A DNA stretch of 64,000 nt from Mycobacterium kansasii ATCC 12478 (GTDB lineage: Bacteria > Actinomycetota > Actinomycetes > Mycobacteriales > Mycobacteriaceae), in contig NC_022663.1 in the NCBI RefSeq assembly GCF_000157895.3, forward strand, positions 3,720,001-3,784,000, given 5' to 3'. Below the pieces are notes generated by a model, which did not search any database, was not told where the DNA came from, and was given only the letters and a program-made list of their open reading frames with translations. Positions 17,335 to 26,222 of the stretch are shown piece after piece. Positions within the stretch are counted from its first letter, which is position 1; each line of letters starts with the position of its first letter. Made by a program: the position numbers and the translations under genes.

Positions 17335-18564
17335 ATGAGCCAATCCCGCTACGCCGGGTTGTCCCGTGCGGAGCTGGCAATCCTGGTGCCCGAACTGCTG
17401 TTGATCGGGCAGCTGATCGACCGCTCCGGCATGGCGTGGTGCATCCAGGCGTTCGGTCGCGAGGAGATGTTACAGATCGCGATCGAGGAGTGGGCCGCAG
17501 CCAGCCCGATCTACACCAAGCGCATGCAACAGGCGCTGAACTTCGCGGGCGACGACGTACCCACCATCTTCAAGGGCCTGCAACTCGACATCGGCGCTCC
17601 GCCGCAATTCATGGATTTCCGCTTCACGATCCACGATCGCTGGCACGGCGAATTCCGCCTCGACCACTGCGGTGCGCTGCTCGATGTCGAACCGATGGGC
17701 GACGAGTATGTCTTCGGCATGTGCCACACCATCGAAGACCCGACCTTTGACGCCACCGCGGTGGCGACAAATCCGCGGGCGCAGGTTCGGCCCATCCACC
17801 GGCCGCCGCGGGTGCCACCCGACCGGCATCCGCACTGCGCGTGGACCGTCGTCATCGACGAGTCCCACCCCGCGGCCCGGGGTATCCCGGCGCTGGACGT
17901 CGTTGCGCAAAGTAAAGCTGCCAGTTGGGAATTAGCGGCCATCGATCCTGCCGACGACGGACTCGCCGACTATGCGGGCCCGCTACTTTCCGATCTTGAC
18001 TTCGGCGCCTTCTCCCACTCGGCGCTGGTGCGGGTAGCCGACGAAATCTGCCTGCAAATGCACCTGCTCTACCTGTCGTTCGCCATCGCTGTCGGCAAAC
18101 GCGCCGGCGCGGACACCGAACTGGCCCGGTCGATCGGCACCCGCCAGTTGATCGGGATAGCCGGCCTGGCCGCGGAACGCATTCACCGCGCACTGGCTCT
18201 GCCCGCTGGAATCGATGGTGTGTTACGGGTATTCGAGTTGCACCCACTGTTCAACCCCGCAGGCTATATCGAGGCCGAGATAACGGGGGACAGGTTGCTT
18301 CTGCACCGCTCGCCGGGGCACGACGACGCCGCATGGATTTCGCTGTGCACACCCGAATCCGGACAACCACTGCAGGCGATCGCCACCGCGGTCGACCCGC
18401 ACGTCGCCGTCCGGGTCGGCGGGACGAACACGGAGTGGACCGCCGAGCTGGCGAAAGCCGAGACCCCGGCATCCGAATTGCCGGAGGTGTTGGTGGCCAA
18501 GGTAAGTGGCGGGTCGAGCTTTGTATTCCAGCCCAGGCGTTCGCTGCCGCTTACCGCGGTCTGA
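17335..18564 (+). CDS. Conserved protein of unknown function (Rv0311 homologue)
   Basis: This 409-residue protein matches the length and order of M. tuberculosis Rv0311. I recognise no enzyme motif. The N-terminal 100 residues (AELAILVPELLLIGQLIDRSG and EEMLQIAIEEWAAASPIY) suggest a helical domain, the middle holds FRFTIHDRWHGEFRLDHCGALLDVEPMG, and the C-terminus is beta-rich. There is no signal peptide or membrane helix. DVEPMGDEYVFGMCHTIEDPTFD with its His/Cys could bind a metal, but that is only inference. Confidence 0.78.
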   Translation: MSQSRYAGLSRAELAILVPELLLIGQLIDRSGMAWCIQAFGREEMLQIAIEEWAAASPIYTKRMQQALNFAGDDVPTIFKGLQLDIGAPPQFMDFRFTIHDRWHGEFRLDHCGALLDVEPMGDEYVFGMCHTIEDPTFDATAVATNPRAQVRPIHRPPRVPPDRHPHCAWTVVIDESHPAARGIPALDVVAQSKAASWELAAIDPADDGLADYAGPLLSDLDFGAFSHSALVRVADEICLQMHLLYLSFAIAVGKRAGADTELARSIGTRQLIGIAGLAAERIHRALALPAGIDGVLRVFELHPLFNPAGYIEAEITGDRLLLHRSPGHDDAAWISLCTPESGQPLQAIATAVDPHVAVRVGGTNTEWTAELAKAETPASELPEVLVAKVSGGSSFVFQPRRSLPLTAV

Positions 18565-18717
18565 CCCCACGCCATATGTCAAGGCGATGGCTGTACCTTT
18601 TCGGTGACGACACGGCATCGACCGCATACCAATGAGATTGGGAGCGAACCCAATACGGTATGCCCGCGGATATGGTTGACCCTGGCCTTCGACCCTATCG
18701 ACGAAAGTGTCCGCTCT

Positions 18718-20613
18718 ATGTACGACCCGCTGGGGTTGTCGATCGGGACCACGAACCTGGTTGCGGCATCTAACCGAAGCACTCCGGTCATCCGTCGCGC
18801 TGTGCTGACGCTGTACCCGCACTGCGCGCCGAAAATTGGTGTGCTCGGCCGCAACCCGGACGTGACCGAGTCCGGCACATTGATGAGTGGCTTTGTGGAA
18901 CGCGTCGGCGACTCGGTTGCCCTGGTATCCCCGGACGGGTCGGCTCACGATCCGGACCTGCTGACGGTCGAGGCGCTGGACGCGATGGTGGTCGCCGCCG
19001 ACGCGGACGCGAGTTCGTCGGAGATCGCGATCGCCGTCCCCGCTTACTGGAAACCCGGAACTGTCCAGGCGCTGCGCAACGCCCTGCGCACGCATGTCGG
19101 CTTCGTGCGTAGCGGTATGGCGCCGCAGCTTGTCCCCGACGTAATCGCCGCGATGACGGCGGCGAACACCGAACTGGCTATCCCGGCCGGTGCCGTGGTA
19201 GGTTTGCTCGATTTCGGCGGCTCCGCCTCGTACGCCACTTTGGTGGAGACCACGTCAGATTTCGAACCCGTAAGCGCCACACTGCGTTACGAGGATTTCT
19301 CCGGCGAACAGATCGACCAGGCGATACTGCTGCATGTCATCGACCGGCTCGGCCACGACGACATCGATCAGGCCGGCGCCGCCGGCGTCGCCCAACTCGG
19401 ACTCCTAAAGGAACGGTGCCGAGAGGCCAAGGAGCGGTTATCCACCGACGCTGTCACGGAATTGGCTGTGGAGCTGGCCGGAACCAGCACTACGTTCCGG
19501 CTTACCCGGGACACGCTCGATGACCTGATCCAGGATCGGCTGACCGGTTTCATCTACGCGTTCGACGACATGCTGGCGCGCAACAAGGCGAGTTGGGCCG
19601 ACCTGGCGGCGGTAGTCGCCGTCGGCGGTGGCGCCAGCATTCCGCTTGTCACTCAACGCCTTTCCTTTCACACCCGGCTCCCGGTGCTGACTGTTTCGCA
19701 GCCGGCCTGCGCGGCCGCAGCCGGCGCGCTGTTGCTGGCTGCCCGTGGACGAGAGCTGGACTTCCGCACTCGGACGTCCGTCGGATTGATGGCCAGGGCT
19801 GCGGCCGCGTCCGGTACCGCCCTGATCGAGCTGCCGGCCGGCGACGTGATGGTGATCGACCAGGATGCGGTGACCGATCGCGAGCTGGCCTGGTCGCAAA
19901 CGGACTTCCCGGGCGACGTGCCGGTGCGGTTCGAGGGTGACTCGTACAACGAGGACGGCCCGTGCTGGTCGATGCGCTTGAACGTGATCGACCCGCCCAA
20001 AGAACCACCGTGGCGCCGGTTGCGGTTCTCTCAGCTGCTGATCGGGTTCTCCGCGGTGGTGGCGATGACCGCGATCGGCGGTGTGGCATTTACCTTGACC
20101 GGGGTCGAGCGGCGCCAGGCTCCCGCGGTGCCCAGTGTGGTGCCGGTGCCCGCGCCCTCAGTGTCGCTGCGGCCGAGCGCCGCGGCGCCCAGCCCGGTCA
20201 AGCCGCCGCCCAGCTCGGTGCCGGTGCCCAGCGCGGCACCGGCACCGACCACCGTCGCGCCGCCACCACCGCCATCACCGACGTTGACGGCGTCACCGCC
20301 GACGTCCACGCTGGCGCCGTCACCGGTGGTGACCACGACAACCGCGCCTCGGCTCACCACCACTAGTCCCCGGCCGACCAGCACCACCTCGGCGACGCCG
20401 ACCACGACGGCCGAGCCCGAGGACACCACCACCGAGGAGGCACCGACCGCCCCCTCAACCGTGAAGATGACCACGGAGTGGTTGCATGTCCCGCTGCTGC
20501 CCGTGCCGATACCGATTCAGTTGCCGGCGAATCAGGCTCCGCAAAATCCGGCGCCGCAGACCCAGCAGCCTCAAGGGCCGCAAAATCCGTTCGCGAGTTC
20601 CGGCACCCCCTGA
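18718..20613 (+). CDS. Hsp70-like membrane protein with Pro/Thr-rich tail (Rv0312 homologue)
   Basis: This 631-residue protein has an N-terminal actin/Hsp70-fold domain of about 400 residues: LGLSIGTTNLVAA resembles phosphate loop 1, VGLLDFGGSASYATLVE loop 2, and VVAVGGGASIPLVTQRL the adenosine loop. One helix (LLIGFSAVVAMTAIGGVAFTL) follows, then ~180 residues rich in Pro, Thr and Ser that should lie outside the membrane. The tail contains WLHVPLLPVPIPI, a motif shared with the gene at 20840. ATG 18718 gives the family start MYDPLGLSIG. It lacks an Hsp70 substrate-binding domain, so it is unlikely to be a standard chaperone. Confidence 0.82.
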   Translation: MYDPLGLSIGTTNLVAASNRSTPVIRRAVLTLYPHCAPKIGVLGRNPDVTESGTLMSGFVERVGDSVALVSPDGSAHDPDLLTVEALDAMVVAADADASSSEIAIAVPAYWKPGTVQALRNALRTHVGFVRSGMAPQLVPDVIAAMTAANTELAIPAGAVVGLLDFGGSASYATLVETTSDFEPVSATLRYEDFSGEQIDQAILLHVIDRLGHDDIDQAGAAGVAQLGLLKERCREAKERLSTDAVTELAVELAGTSTTFRLTRDTLDDLIQDRLTGFIYAFDDMLARNKASWADLAAVVAVGGGASIPLVTQRLSFHTRLPVLTVSQPACAAAAGALLLAARGRELDFRTRTSVGLMARAAAASGTALIELPAGDVMVIDQDAVTDRELAWSQTDFPGDVPVRFEGDSYNEDGPCWSMRLNVIDPPKEPPWRRLRFSQLLIGFSAVVAMTAIGGVAFTLTGVERRQAPAVPSVVPVPAPSVSLRPSAAAPSPVKPPPSSVPVPSAAPAPTTVAPPPPPSPTLTASPPTSTLAPSPVVTTTTAPRLTTTSPRPTSTTSATPTTTAEPEDTTTEEAPTAPSTVKMTTEWLHVPLLPVPIPIQLPANQAPQNPAPQTQQPQGPQNPFASSGTP

Positions 20614-20839
20614 GCTGACTCCGCGCCTGGCAGTCAGCTTTGAGCTTGACCAGAACGGGTCCGCGACCCGCTGGACGCGAGTAGTGTCCGAATTGGGCAC
20701 AACTTTATATGCGCCAGCTATTTGGATGTAACTAGTCGCACCAGCAATGCGGCGTGAGGATTGTCGACGGCGGCCGGCGCGGCACGCTTGTCCGCCTTAG
20801 ACCCCCATGGCTAGTTACCACATGGCCTGGGAGGGCCAG

Positions 20840-22249
20840 ATGGACATCGTACTTGGGGTATCAATGGAGCCCTCGGCGGTCCGCTTGGTGCTGATCGAAG
20901 GCGAAAACGCTGACGGTGCCACCGTCGAGGAAGAGAGCTTCGAGGTCGCCGTGTCGCAGGACTCGGTGAATTCGGCGGCGGCCGCCGAGGCGATTGCGGC
21001 CATTGTCGGCACCCGGCAGGGCGCGGCCGAAGGCGGCTACTGGTTGACATCGACCGGGGTGACGTGGATCGACCCCGGCGGCGCTGGTGCACTGCGTGAC
21101 GAGCTTGCCGCCCGCGACATCGGAAGCGTCATGTTGGTCTCGCCGCTGCTCGCTGCGGCCGCCCTCGCACAGACCGTCGGCGCCGCGCTCGACTACCAGC
21201 ACATCGCGATGCTGTTCGTCGAGGCCGGCAGTGCGACGCTGGCAGTCGTCGACGTCACCGACGGCTCGATCGTCGACCTGCATCGGCAGTCCCTTGGCGC
21301 CCACAACGCCGTGTCGACCGAACTGGCGCCGATGGTCTCCGGTCTCGACGCGGCGGGTTCGCGGGCCGACGGGGTGTTCCTGATCGGTTGCGGGGTCGAC
21401 ATCGTCCCGGTCAAACCCGCGCTCGAGGCCGCGACATCGCTGGTGGTGAGCGTCCCCGAGGAGCCCGACATGGCGCTGGCCCGTGGCGCGGCGCTGGCTT
21501 CGGCGAATGCGCCACTTTTCGTCTCGTCGACGGCCGCGCTGGCCTACGCGCTGGACCCGGGCACCGGCGAAGTGAACCCCCGCGCCCTGACCCCGACCTA
21601 CCTGGATGTCAGTGCTCATGCCGACCCCGGGCAAGGCGCCCTGGCCTACAGCGCCCTCGACGAGGACGACGACGAGATCGCTCCGCGGCGCCGGCCGGTG
21701 AAGCTGGTAGGCAGTGCCCTGGCCGCAGCGGCGGCCCTCGCGACCGGGCTGCTGGTGATCTCGTCGGATGTGCGGCCGATGGCTGCCCCGCAGCCCAGCC
21801 CACCCGAGGGCGCCGTCACCGTGCCCACGATCCAAGCCCAGCCCGAGACACCGCCGCAGGCGCAGTTGCCTGCTCCCAGCTCTGCGCCGGCCGCGCCGCC
21901 GCCGGAGGCGGCCCCGTCACCGGAGGCGGCGCCGCCTCCGGCCTCGTCGGCGCCGCCTCCGGTGGTTGCCCAGCCGCCCCGAACGGCGGTCAATGCGGCA
22001 CCGCCGCCGGCGCCCCGTCGCGCGCCGATCCGACAGGCACCGGTGCAGGCTCCCGCGGAGCAGGCCCCGCCACCGGCAGCGCCGGCGACCACGCCGCCGG
22101 CCGCGCCGCCGCCGGCGCCCGCGCCGGCGCCGGAGGCTCCCCCGCCCAGCCCGATCGCGACGATGTATCTGCACGTCCCGTTCGTCACCATCCCGATTCC
22201 GATCTACCCGCCGGCGCCTCCGCCGCCCCCGCCCGAGCCGGGGCCGTAG
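20840..22249 (+). CDS. Actin/Hsp70-fold membrane protein with Pro/Ala-rich tail, paralogue 1
   Basis: This 469-residue protein belongs to a mycobacterial family (DUF7159 as I recall it) with further copies at 52154 and 53966. The first ~280 residues look like a degenerate Hsp70/actin fold: MDIVLGVSMEPSAVRLVLIE, AMLFVEAGSATLAVVD and DMALARGAALA correspond in place to the nucleotide loops. The usual Asp of loop 1 is Ser and loop 2 lacks Gly-Gly, so ATPase activity is doubtful. A helix (LVGSALAAAAALATGLLVI) and a Pro/Ala tail follow, ending YLHVPFVTIPIPIYPP. ATG 20840 follows a GGGAGG site. Confidence 0.8.
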   Translation: MDIVLGVSMEPSAVRLVLIEGENADGATVEEESFEVAVSQDSVNSAAAAEAIAAIVGTRQGAAEGGYWLTSTGVTWIDPGGAGALRDELAARDIGSVMLVSPLLAAAALAQTVGAALDYQHIAMLFVEAGSATLAVVDVTDGSIVDLHRQSLGAHNAVSTELAPMVSGLDAAGSRADGVFLIGCGVDIVPVKPALEAATSLVVSVPEEPDMALARGAALASANAPLFVSSTAALAYALDPGTGEVNPRALTPTYLDVSAHADPGQGALAYSALDEDDDEIAPRRRPVKLVGSALAAAAALATGLLVISSDVRPMAAPQPSPPEGAVTVPTIQAQPETPPQAQLPAPSSAPAAPPPEAAPSPEAAPPPASSAPPPVVAQPPRTAVNAAPPPAPRRAPIRQAPVQAPAEQAPPPAAPATTPPAAPPPAPAPAPEAPPPSPIATMYLHVPFVTIPIPIYPPAPPPPPPEPGP

Positions 22250-22316
22250 GCGGGTAGCGGATCGGGTCGACTGCCCGCACACTGGGCAGTAACTGGATGA
22301 ATTTCGAGGAGGTCGC

Positions 22317-22703
22317 GTGGGCAGCAACGGTCCATTCGGATTCGACCCCGACGACTTCGATCGGGTGATCAGGGAAGGCAGTGAGGGCCTGCGCGACGCG
22401 TTCGAGCGGATCAACAGGTTCCTCACCGGCCCGGGCGACCGGTCGGGGTGGTCGATGATCTTCGAGGATCTGGGGCGGCGCAGGCGTCCGGCGCCGGAAA
22501 CCGCGGGCGAGGCCGGCGACGGGGTGTGGGCCATTTACACGGTGGATGCCGACGGCGGTGCCCGCGTCGAACAGGTGTATGCGACCGAACTGGATGCCCT
22601 GCGGGCCAACAAAGACAACACGGACCCCAAGCGCAAAGTGCGCTTCTTGCCCTACGGCATCGCGGTCAGCGTCCTCGACGATCCCGCCGACGACTCGACG
22701 TAA
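22317..22703 (+). CDS. Conserved small protein (Rv0313 homologue)
   Basis: This 128-residue soluble protein starts with GTG after a strong GAGGAGG site. It begins MGSNGPFGFDPDDFDRVIREG. Its C-terminal half (WAIYTVDADGGARVEQVYATELDALRANKDN then VRFLPYGIAVSVLDD) looks like a small alpha/beta domain. I recognise no function. It lies 67 bases after the Hsp70-like gene on the same strand and may share its transcript. It is acidic with no membrane helix. Confidence 0.78.
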   Translation: MGSNGPFGFDPDDFDRVIREGSEGLRDAFERINRFLTGPGDRSGWSMIFEDLGRRRRPAPETAGEAGDGVWAIYTVDADGGARVEQVYATELDALRANKDNTDPKRKVRFLPYGIAVSVLDDPADDST

Positions 22704-22707
22704 CTTC

Positions 22708-23442
22708 TCAGCCCTGCTGGACGACGTTCCCGCTGCCGGACTTGCTGACCTTCGGCGAGCCCGAGTGATACGTGACCTTGTTGTTGATGCCGGAGGCCTC
22801 GATGGTGTCGACGGCGTCCACGGTGACGGTGTTCTCGATTCCCGAGACGGTCAGGCTTGCGCAATGGCCGGTGATGACGACCGTGTTGGACATCCCGCTG
22901 ATTTCGACGACGCTGTCGTTGCAGTCGAGCGTCTTGTTTTCGTTGAGGCCGCTGACACTGAGGTTGCCGCCAGGCGGCGGCGCGGGTGACGTCGCCGGAC
23001 CGGCCGTCGGTGTTTGAGTCTTGCTGCCCGACGGCGGCGGGACGGTCCCGGATGGGTTGCTGATCGTCGGGAAGGTGGGGGTCAGGGTGGACAACGTGCG
23101 TGAAATGTGGCTTCCCGCAAAGGCGACGATGCCGCCGACCACGCCCAGGATTACGACGACGAAGACCGCGGCCAAAATCCAGAACAGGCGGTTGCCCGAC
23201 GACGATCGCGGTGTGGCCCCCGGAAACGGCGACTGATAGCCATACGAGTCATAGGACCCATACGTCGAGCCGTATGGAGGCGGCATCGGCGGTGGCGGCG
23301 GCACCGGGCCCGGCGGCGGGTAGCCCTGGTATGCGGAGCCGCCGGGCGGCTGCGGACTGCCCAGCTCCGATGCGCGCGCCGCGTCGGCCAGCGGTTGCTC
23401 GAGCTGGCGGATCCGGGCTTCTGGGTCGTCCTCTGGATTCAT
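22708..23442 (-). CDS. DUF3060 membrane protein (Rv0314c homologue)
   Basis: This 244-residue protein has an N-terminal cytosolic part starting MNPEDDPEARIRQLEQPLADAARASELG, a segment common at the start of mycobacterial membrane proteins. A Pro/Gly/Tyr-rich linker and one helix (FWILAAVFVVVILGVVGGIVAF) follow. The outer C-terminal domain of about 90 residues has evenly spaced strands (LSVSGLNENKTLDC, VVEISGMSNTVVITGHC, LTVSGIENTVTVDAVD) that predict a small beta-helix, as in DUF3060. Function is unknown. It is convergent with the gene at 22317, five bases apart. Confidence 0.82.
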   Translation of the reverse strand: MNPEDDPEARIRQLEQPLADAARASELGSPQPPGGSAYQGYPPPGPVPPPPPMPPPYGSTYGSYDSYGYQSPFPGATPRSSSGNRLFWILAAVFVVVILGVVGGIVAFAGSHISRTLSTLTPTFPTISNPSGTVPPPSGSKTQTPTAGPATSPAPPPGGNLSVSGLNENKTLDCNDSVVEISGMSNTVVITGHCASLTVSGIENTVTVDAVDTIEASGINNKVTYHSGSPKVSKSGSGNVVQQG

Positions 23443-23498
23443 GCACAGATGCTCCCATACCGGGATCGTGCCGAATAGGGCCGAATAAGCTCGACATC

Positions 23499-24518
23499 GT
23501 GCCGGACTTGACCAACCGCCAGATCGTGTTGCGTCGCCGCCCCACCGGGCTGGTCCAGCCCGATGACACCGAGCTGATCACCGCACCCGCGCCCGGGCCC
23601 GCGCCAGGCGAAGCACTGCTGCGCACCACCTATGTGGGGATCGACGCGGCCGCCCGAACCTGGCTGGACGACCAGCCCGGCTATCTTCCGCCGGTGCAGC
23701 TGGGCGAGGTCATCCGGGCGGCAGGAATCGGCGAGGTCGTCGAAACACGTTGCGACGCTTACGCTGTCGGCGACGTCGTAACCACGCTGACCGGCTTCCA
23801 GGAATATGTGATCATTCGCGACGACGTGTTCAGCACACCCATCCCTGGGGAGAGCGACCAGCTGGCGATCATGTCGGTATACGGCCCGACCGGAGCCACC
23901 GCCTACTTCGGGATGACCGACATCGGCCGGCCCCAGCCGGGCGAGACGGTGGTGGTGTCGGCGGCGGCGGGCGCCACCGGATCGGTGGCCGGGCAGATCG
24001 CCAAGATCGCCGGAGCGCGGGTGGTGGGCATCGCCGGCGGGCCGCAGAAGTGCCGGGCGGTGGTCGAAGACTTCGGATTCGACGCGTGCATCGACTACCA
24101 GAACGAGGACCTGGCCGCCGCCCTCAAAGCGCATTGCCCGCAGCGCGTCGACGTCTACTTCGACAACGTCGGCGGCCCCATCCTCGACGCGGTGCTGGGC
24201 CGGTTGGCCCACAAGGCGCGGGTGGTGCTGTGCGGTGTCATCTCCAGTTACTTGACCGGCGAGCACCCCGGCCCGGCCAACTACGTCAACCTGCTGTCCA
24301 AGAGCGCGCTCATGCAGGGGTTCAACACGCTCGAGCAGTGGGGTCGCTTCGACGAGGCTTTCGCCCACCTGCGCCAGTGGGAGGCCGAGGGGCGGCTCAA
24401 ACACCGGCAGACCATTTTCGACGGCATCGAGTCGTGCGTCGACGCCCTCAACGGGCTGTTCACCGGGGCCAACATCGGCAAGACGCTGGTCAAGATCAGC
24501 GAACCGTCCGGGGCCTGA
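23499..24518 (+). CDS. NADP-dependent zinc-independent MDR oxidoreductase (CurA/leukotriene reductase type)
   Basis: This 339-residue medium-chain reductase probably reduces the double bond of alkenals or enones with NADPH. The Rossmann motif is VVVSAAAGATGSVAGQIAKI, the family motif DVYFDNVGGPILDAVL is present, and no zinc-ligand pattern occurs. GTG 23499 gives MPDLTNRQIVLRRRPTG, the usual start; the longer open frame from 23100 is antisense to the DUF3060 gene. I know no counterpart at this position in M. tuberculosis, so it may be an insertion or a lost gene there. Confidence 0.85.
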   Translation: MPDLTNRQIVLRRRPTGLVQPDDTELITAPAPGPAPGEALLRTTYVGIDAAARTWLDDQPGYLPPVQLGEVIRAAGIGEVVETRCDAYAVGDVVTTLTGFQEYVIIRDDVFSTPIPGESDQLAIMSVYGPTGATAYFGMTDIGRPQPGETVVVSAAAGATGSVAGQIAKIAGARVVGIAGGPQKCRAVVEDFGFDACIDYQNEDLAAALKAHCPQRVDVYFDNVGGPILDAVLGRLAHKARVVLCGVISSYLTGEHPGPANYVNLLSKSALMQGFNTLEQWGRFDEAFAHLRQWEAEGRLKHRQTIFDGIESCVDALNGLFTGANIGKTLVKISEPSGA

Positions 24519-24645
24519 CGGTACGCGAGAGCGCTTGTGACGCTTGCGCTTCTCGCACGATGTCGGCGACCCCGCCGGCCTGGACATGAAGCGAAGACGG
24601 GTCGCCCCAGAGTCGGCGCGGCGCAAAGTGAGCTGCTATCGTCCC

Positions 24646-25527
24646 ATGCTTATGCCCGAGATTGACCGTCGCCGACTGATGATGATGGCCGGGTTCGGCG
24701 CGCTGGCGGCCGCGATCCCCGCCCCCACAGCCCTGGCCGCCCCGTCCCCTCCAGGTGCGCCGCCGAGTCCGGCGCCGTTGGCCCCGGCCGCTGGGGCAAC
24801 GGGCGTATTCCTCTTTCACGACGAGTTCGACGGCCCGGCCGGCTCGGCCCCCAATCCGTCGAAGTGGGCGGTGTCGAGCCACCGGACGCCGATCAGAAAC
24901 CCCGTCGGGTTCGACCAGCCCCAATTTTGGGGACAGTACCGCGACAGCCGCCAGAACGTGTTCCTGGACGGCAACTCCAACCTGGTGTTGCGCGCCACCC
25001 GGGACGGCAACAGCTACTTCGGCGGCCTGGTCCATGGCCTATGGCGGGGCGGCATCGGGACCACCTGGGAAGCCCGCATCAAGTTCAACTGCCTGGCGCC
25101 CGGTATGTGGCCTGCCTGGTGGCTGTCCAACGACGACCCCGGCCGCAGCGGCGAGGTCGACCTGATCGAGTGGTACGGCAACGGCACCTGGCCGTCGGGA
25201 ACCACCGTCCACGCGAACCCGGACGGCACGGCCTTCGAAACGTGCCCGATCGGTGTCGACGACGGCTGGCACAACTGGCGGGTCACCTGGAATCCGAGCG
25301 GCATGTACTTCTGGCTGGACTACGCCGACGGCATGCAGCCGTACTTCACCGTTGCGGCAACCGGTATCGAGAACTTGGACGAGCCCATCCGCGAGTGGCC
25401 GTTCAACGACCCCGATTACACGATGTTCCCGGTTCTCAACCTTGCCGTCGGTGGCTCCGGCGGCGGCGATCCGGCGGCCGGCATCTATCCGCAGGAGATG
25501 CTCGTCGACTGGGTCCGCGTCTTCTAG
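24646..25527 (+). CDS. Secreted GH16-family beta-glucanase-like hydrolase (Rv0315 homologue)
   Basis: This 293-residue secreted protein has a twin-arginine-like signal (DRRRLMMMAGFGALAAAIPAPTALA) and a glycoside hydrolase family 16 jelly roll. The active site is GEVDLIEWYGNG, matching E-x-D-x-x-E with nucleophile and acid/base Glu. FHDEFDGPAG and WPAWWLSNDDPGRSG are also typical. It may cut beta-1,3-glucan or another beta-glucan; the natural mycobacterial substrate is unknown. ATG 24646 gives the orthologue start MLMPEIDRRR. The gene is monocistronic here. Confidence 0.9.
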   Translation: MLMPEIDRRRLMMMAGFGALAAAIPAPTALAAPSPPGAPPSPAPLAPAAGATGVFLFHDEFDGPAGSAPNPSKWAVSSHRTPIRNPVGFDQPQFWGQYRDSRQNVFLDGNSNLVLRATRDGNSYFGGLVHGLWRGGIGTTWEARIKFNCLAPGMWPAWWLSNDDPGRSGEVDLIEWYGNGTWPSGTTVHANPDGTAFETCPIGVDDGWHNWRVTWNPSGMYFWLDYADGMQPYFTVAATGIENLDEPIREWPFNDPDYTMFPVLNLAVGGSGGGDPAAGIYPQEMLVDWVRVF

Positions 25528-25587
25528 AGCGCCGCGCTCCGGGGTTACCTTCACAAAGCCCTCAGCACGGTGTGCCCGGGAGACAGC

Positions 25588-26202
25588 ATGGAGTTTCTGG
25601 TCACAATGACCACCCGCGTTCCCGACGGCACGTCCCTTGACGAGGTCAACGACGTCCGCGCTCGGGAGGCCGCGCACGCCCGCGAGCTCGCGGCCCGGGG
25701 AAGCCTGCTTCGGCTGTGGCGCCCACCGGTTCGGCCGGGCGAATGGCGCACGCTAGGGCTTTTCGCCGCTGCCGACGACGAGCGCCTGGAGCAGCTGCTC
25801 GCATCGATGCCACTACGGGTCTGGCGTACCGACGAGATCACGGCGCTCGACGGTCATCCCGACGACCCGCCGGGCGCGGGGATAACTCCGCGGCCCGGTA
25901 AAGGGCCGGAGTTCTTGATCGCCATGACCGTCACGGTGCCACCGGGCACGGCGGCGCACGTCGTCGACGACGCCTCGGCGCGCCAGGCCCGCCGCGCCCG
26001 TGAACTGGCCGAGGCTGGACATCTGGTGCGGCTGTGGACGCTGCCCGACGGGCCGGACGGCCCGTGCATGGTGGGTCTGTGGCGGGCCCGTGATCCCGGC
26101 GAGCTGATGGCCATCCTGGAATCGCTGCCACTGTCGGGATGGATGACCATCGAGACCACGCCGCTGAGCCCGCACCCCAACGACCCGATCCGGTCGCGGT
26201 GA
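25588..26202 (+). CDS. Tandem muconolactone-isomerase-like protein (Rv0316 homologue)
   Basis: This 204-residue protein consists of two copies of the ~95-residue muconolactone delta-isomerase fold. MEFLVTMTTRVPDGTSLDEV in the first half repeats as PEFLIAMTVTVPPGTAAHVV, and AHARELAARGSLLRLWR repeats as RRARELAEAGHLVRLWT. Muconolactone isomerase acts in catechol breakdown, but no other gene of that pathway is nearby, so the role is uncertain. ATG 25588 follows a GGGAGA site and gives the orthologue length. Confidence 0.85.
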   Translation: MEFLVTMTTRVPDGTSLDEVNDVRAREAAHARELAARGSLLRLWRPPVRPGEWRTLGLFAAADDERLEQLLASMPLRVWRTDEITALDGHPDDPPGAGITPRPGKGPEFLIAMTVTVPPGTAAHVVDDASARQARRARELAEAGHLVRLWTLPDGPDGPCMVGLWRARDPGELMAILESLPLSGWMTIETTPLSPHPNDPIRSR

Positions 26203-26222
26203 CCGGCGTTAGGGTGGGTTGA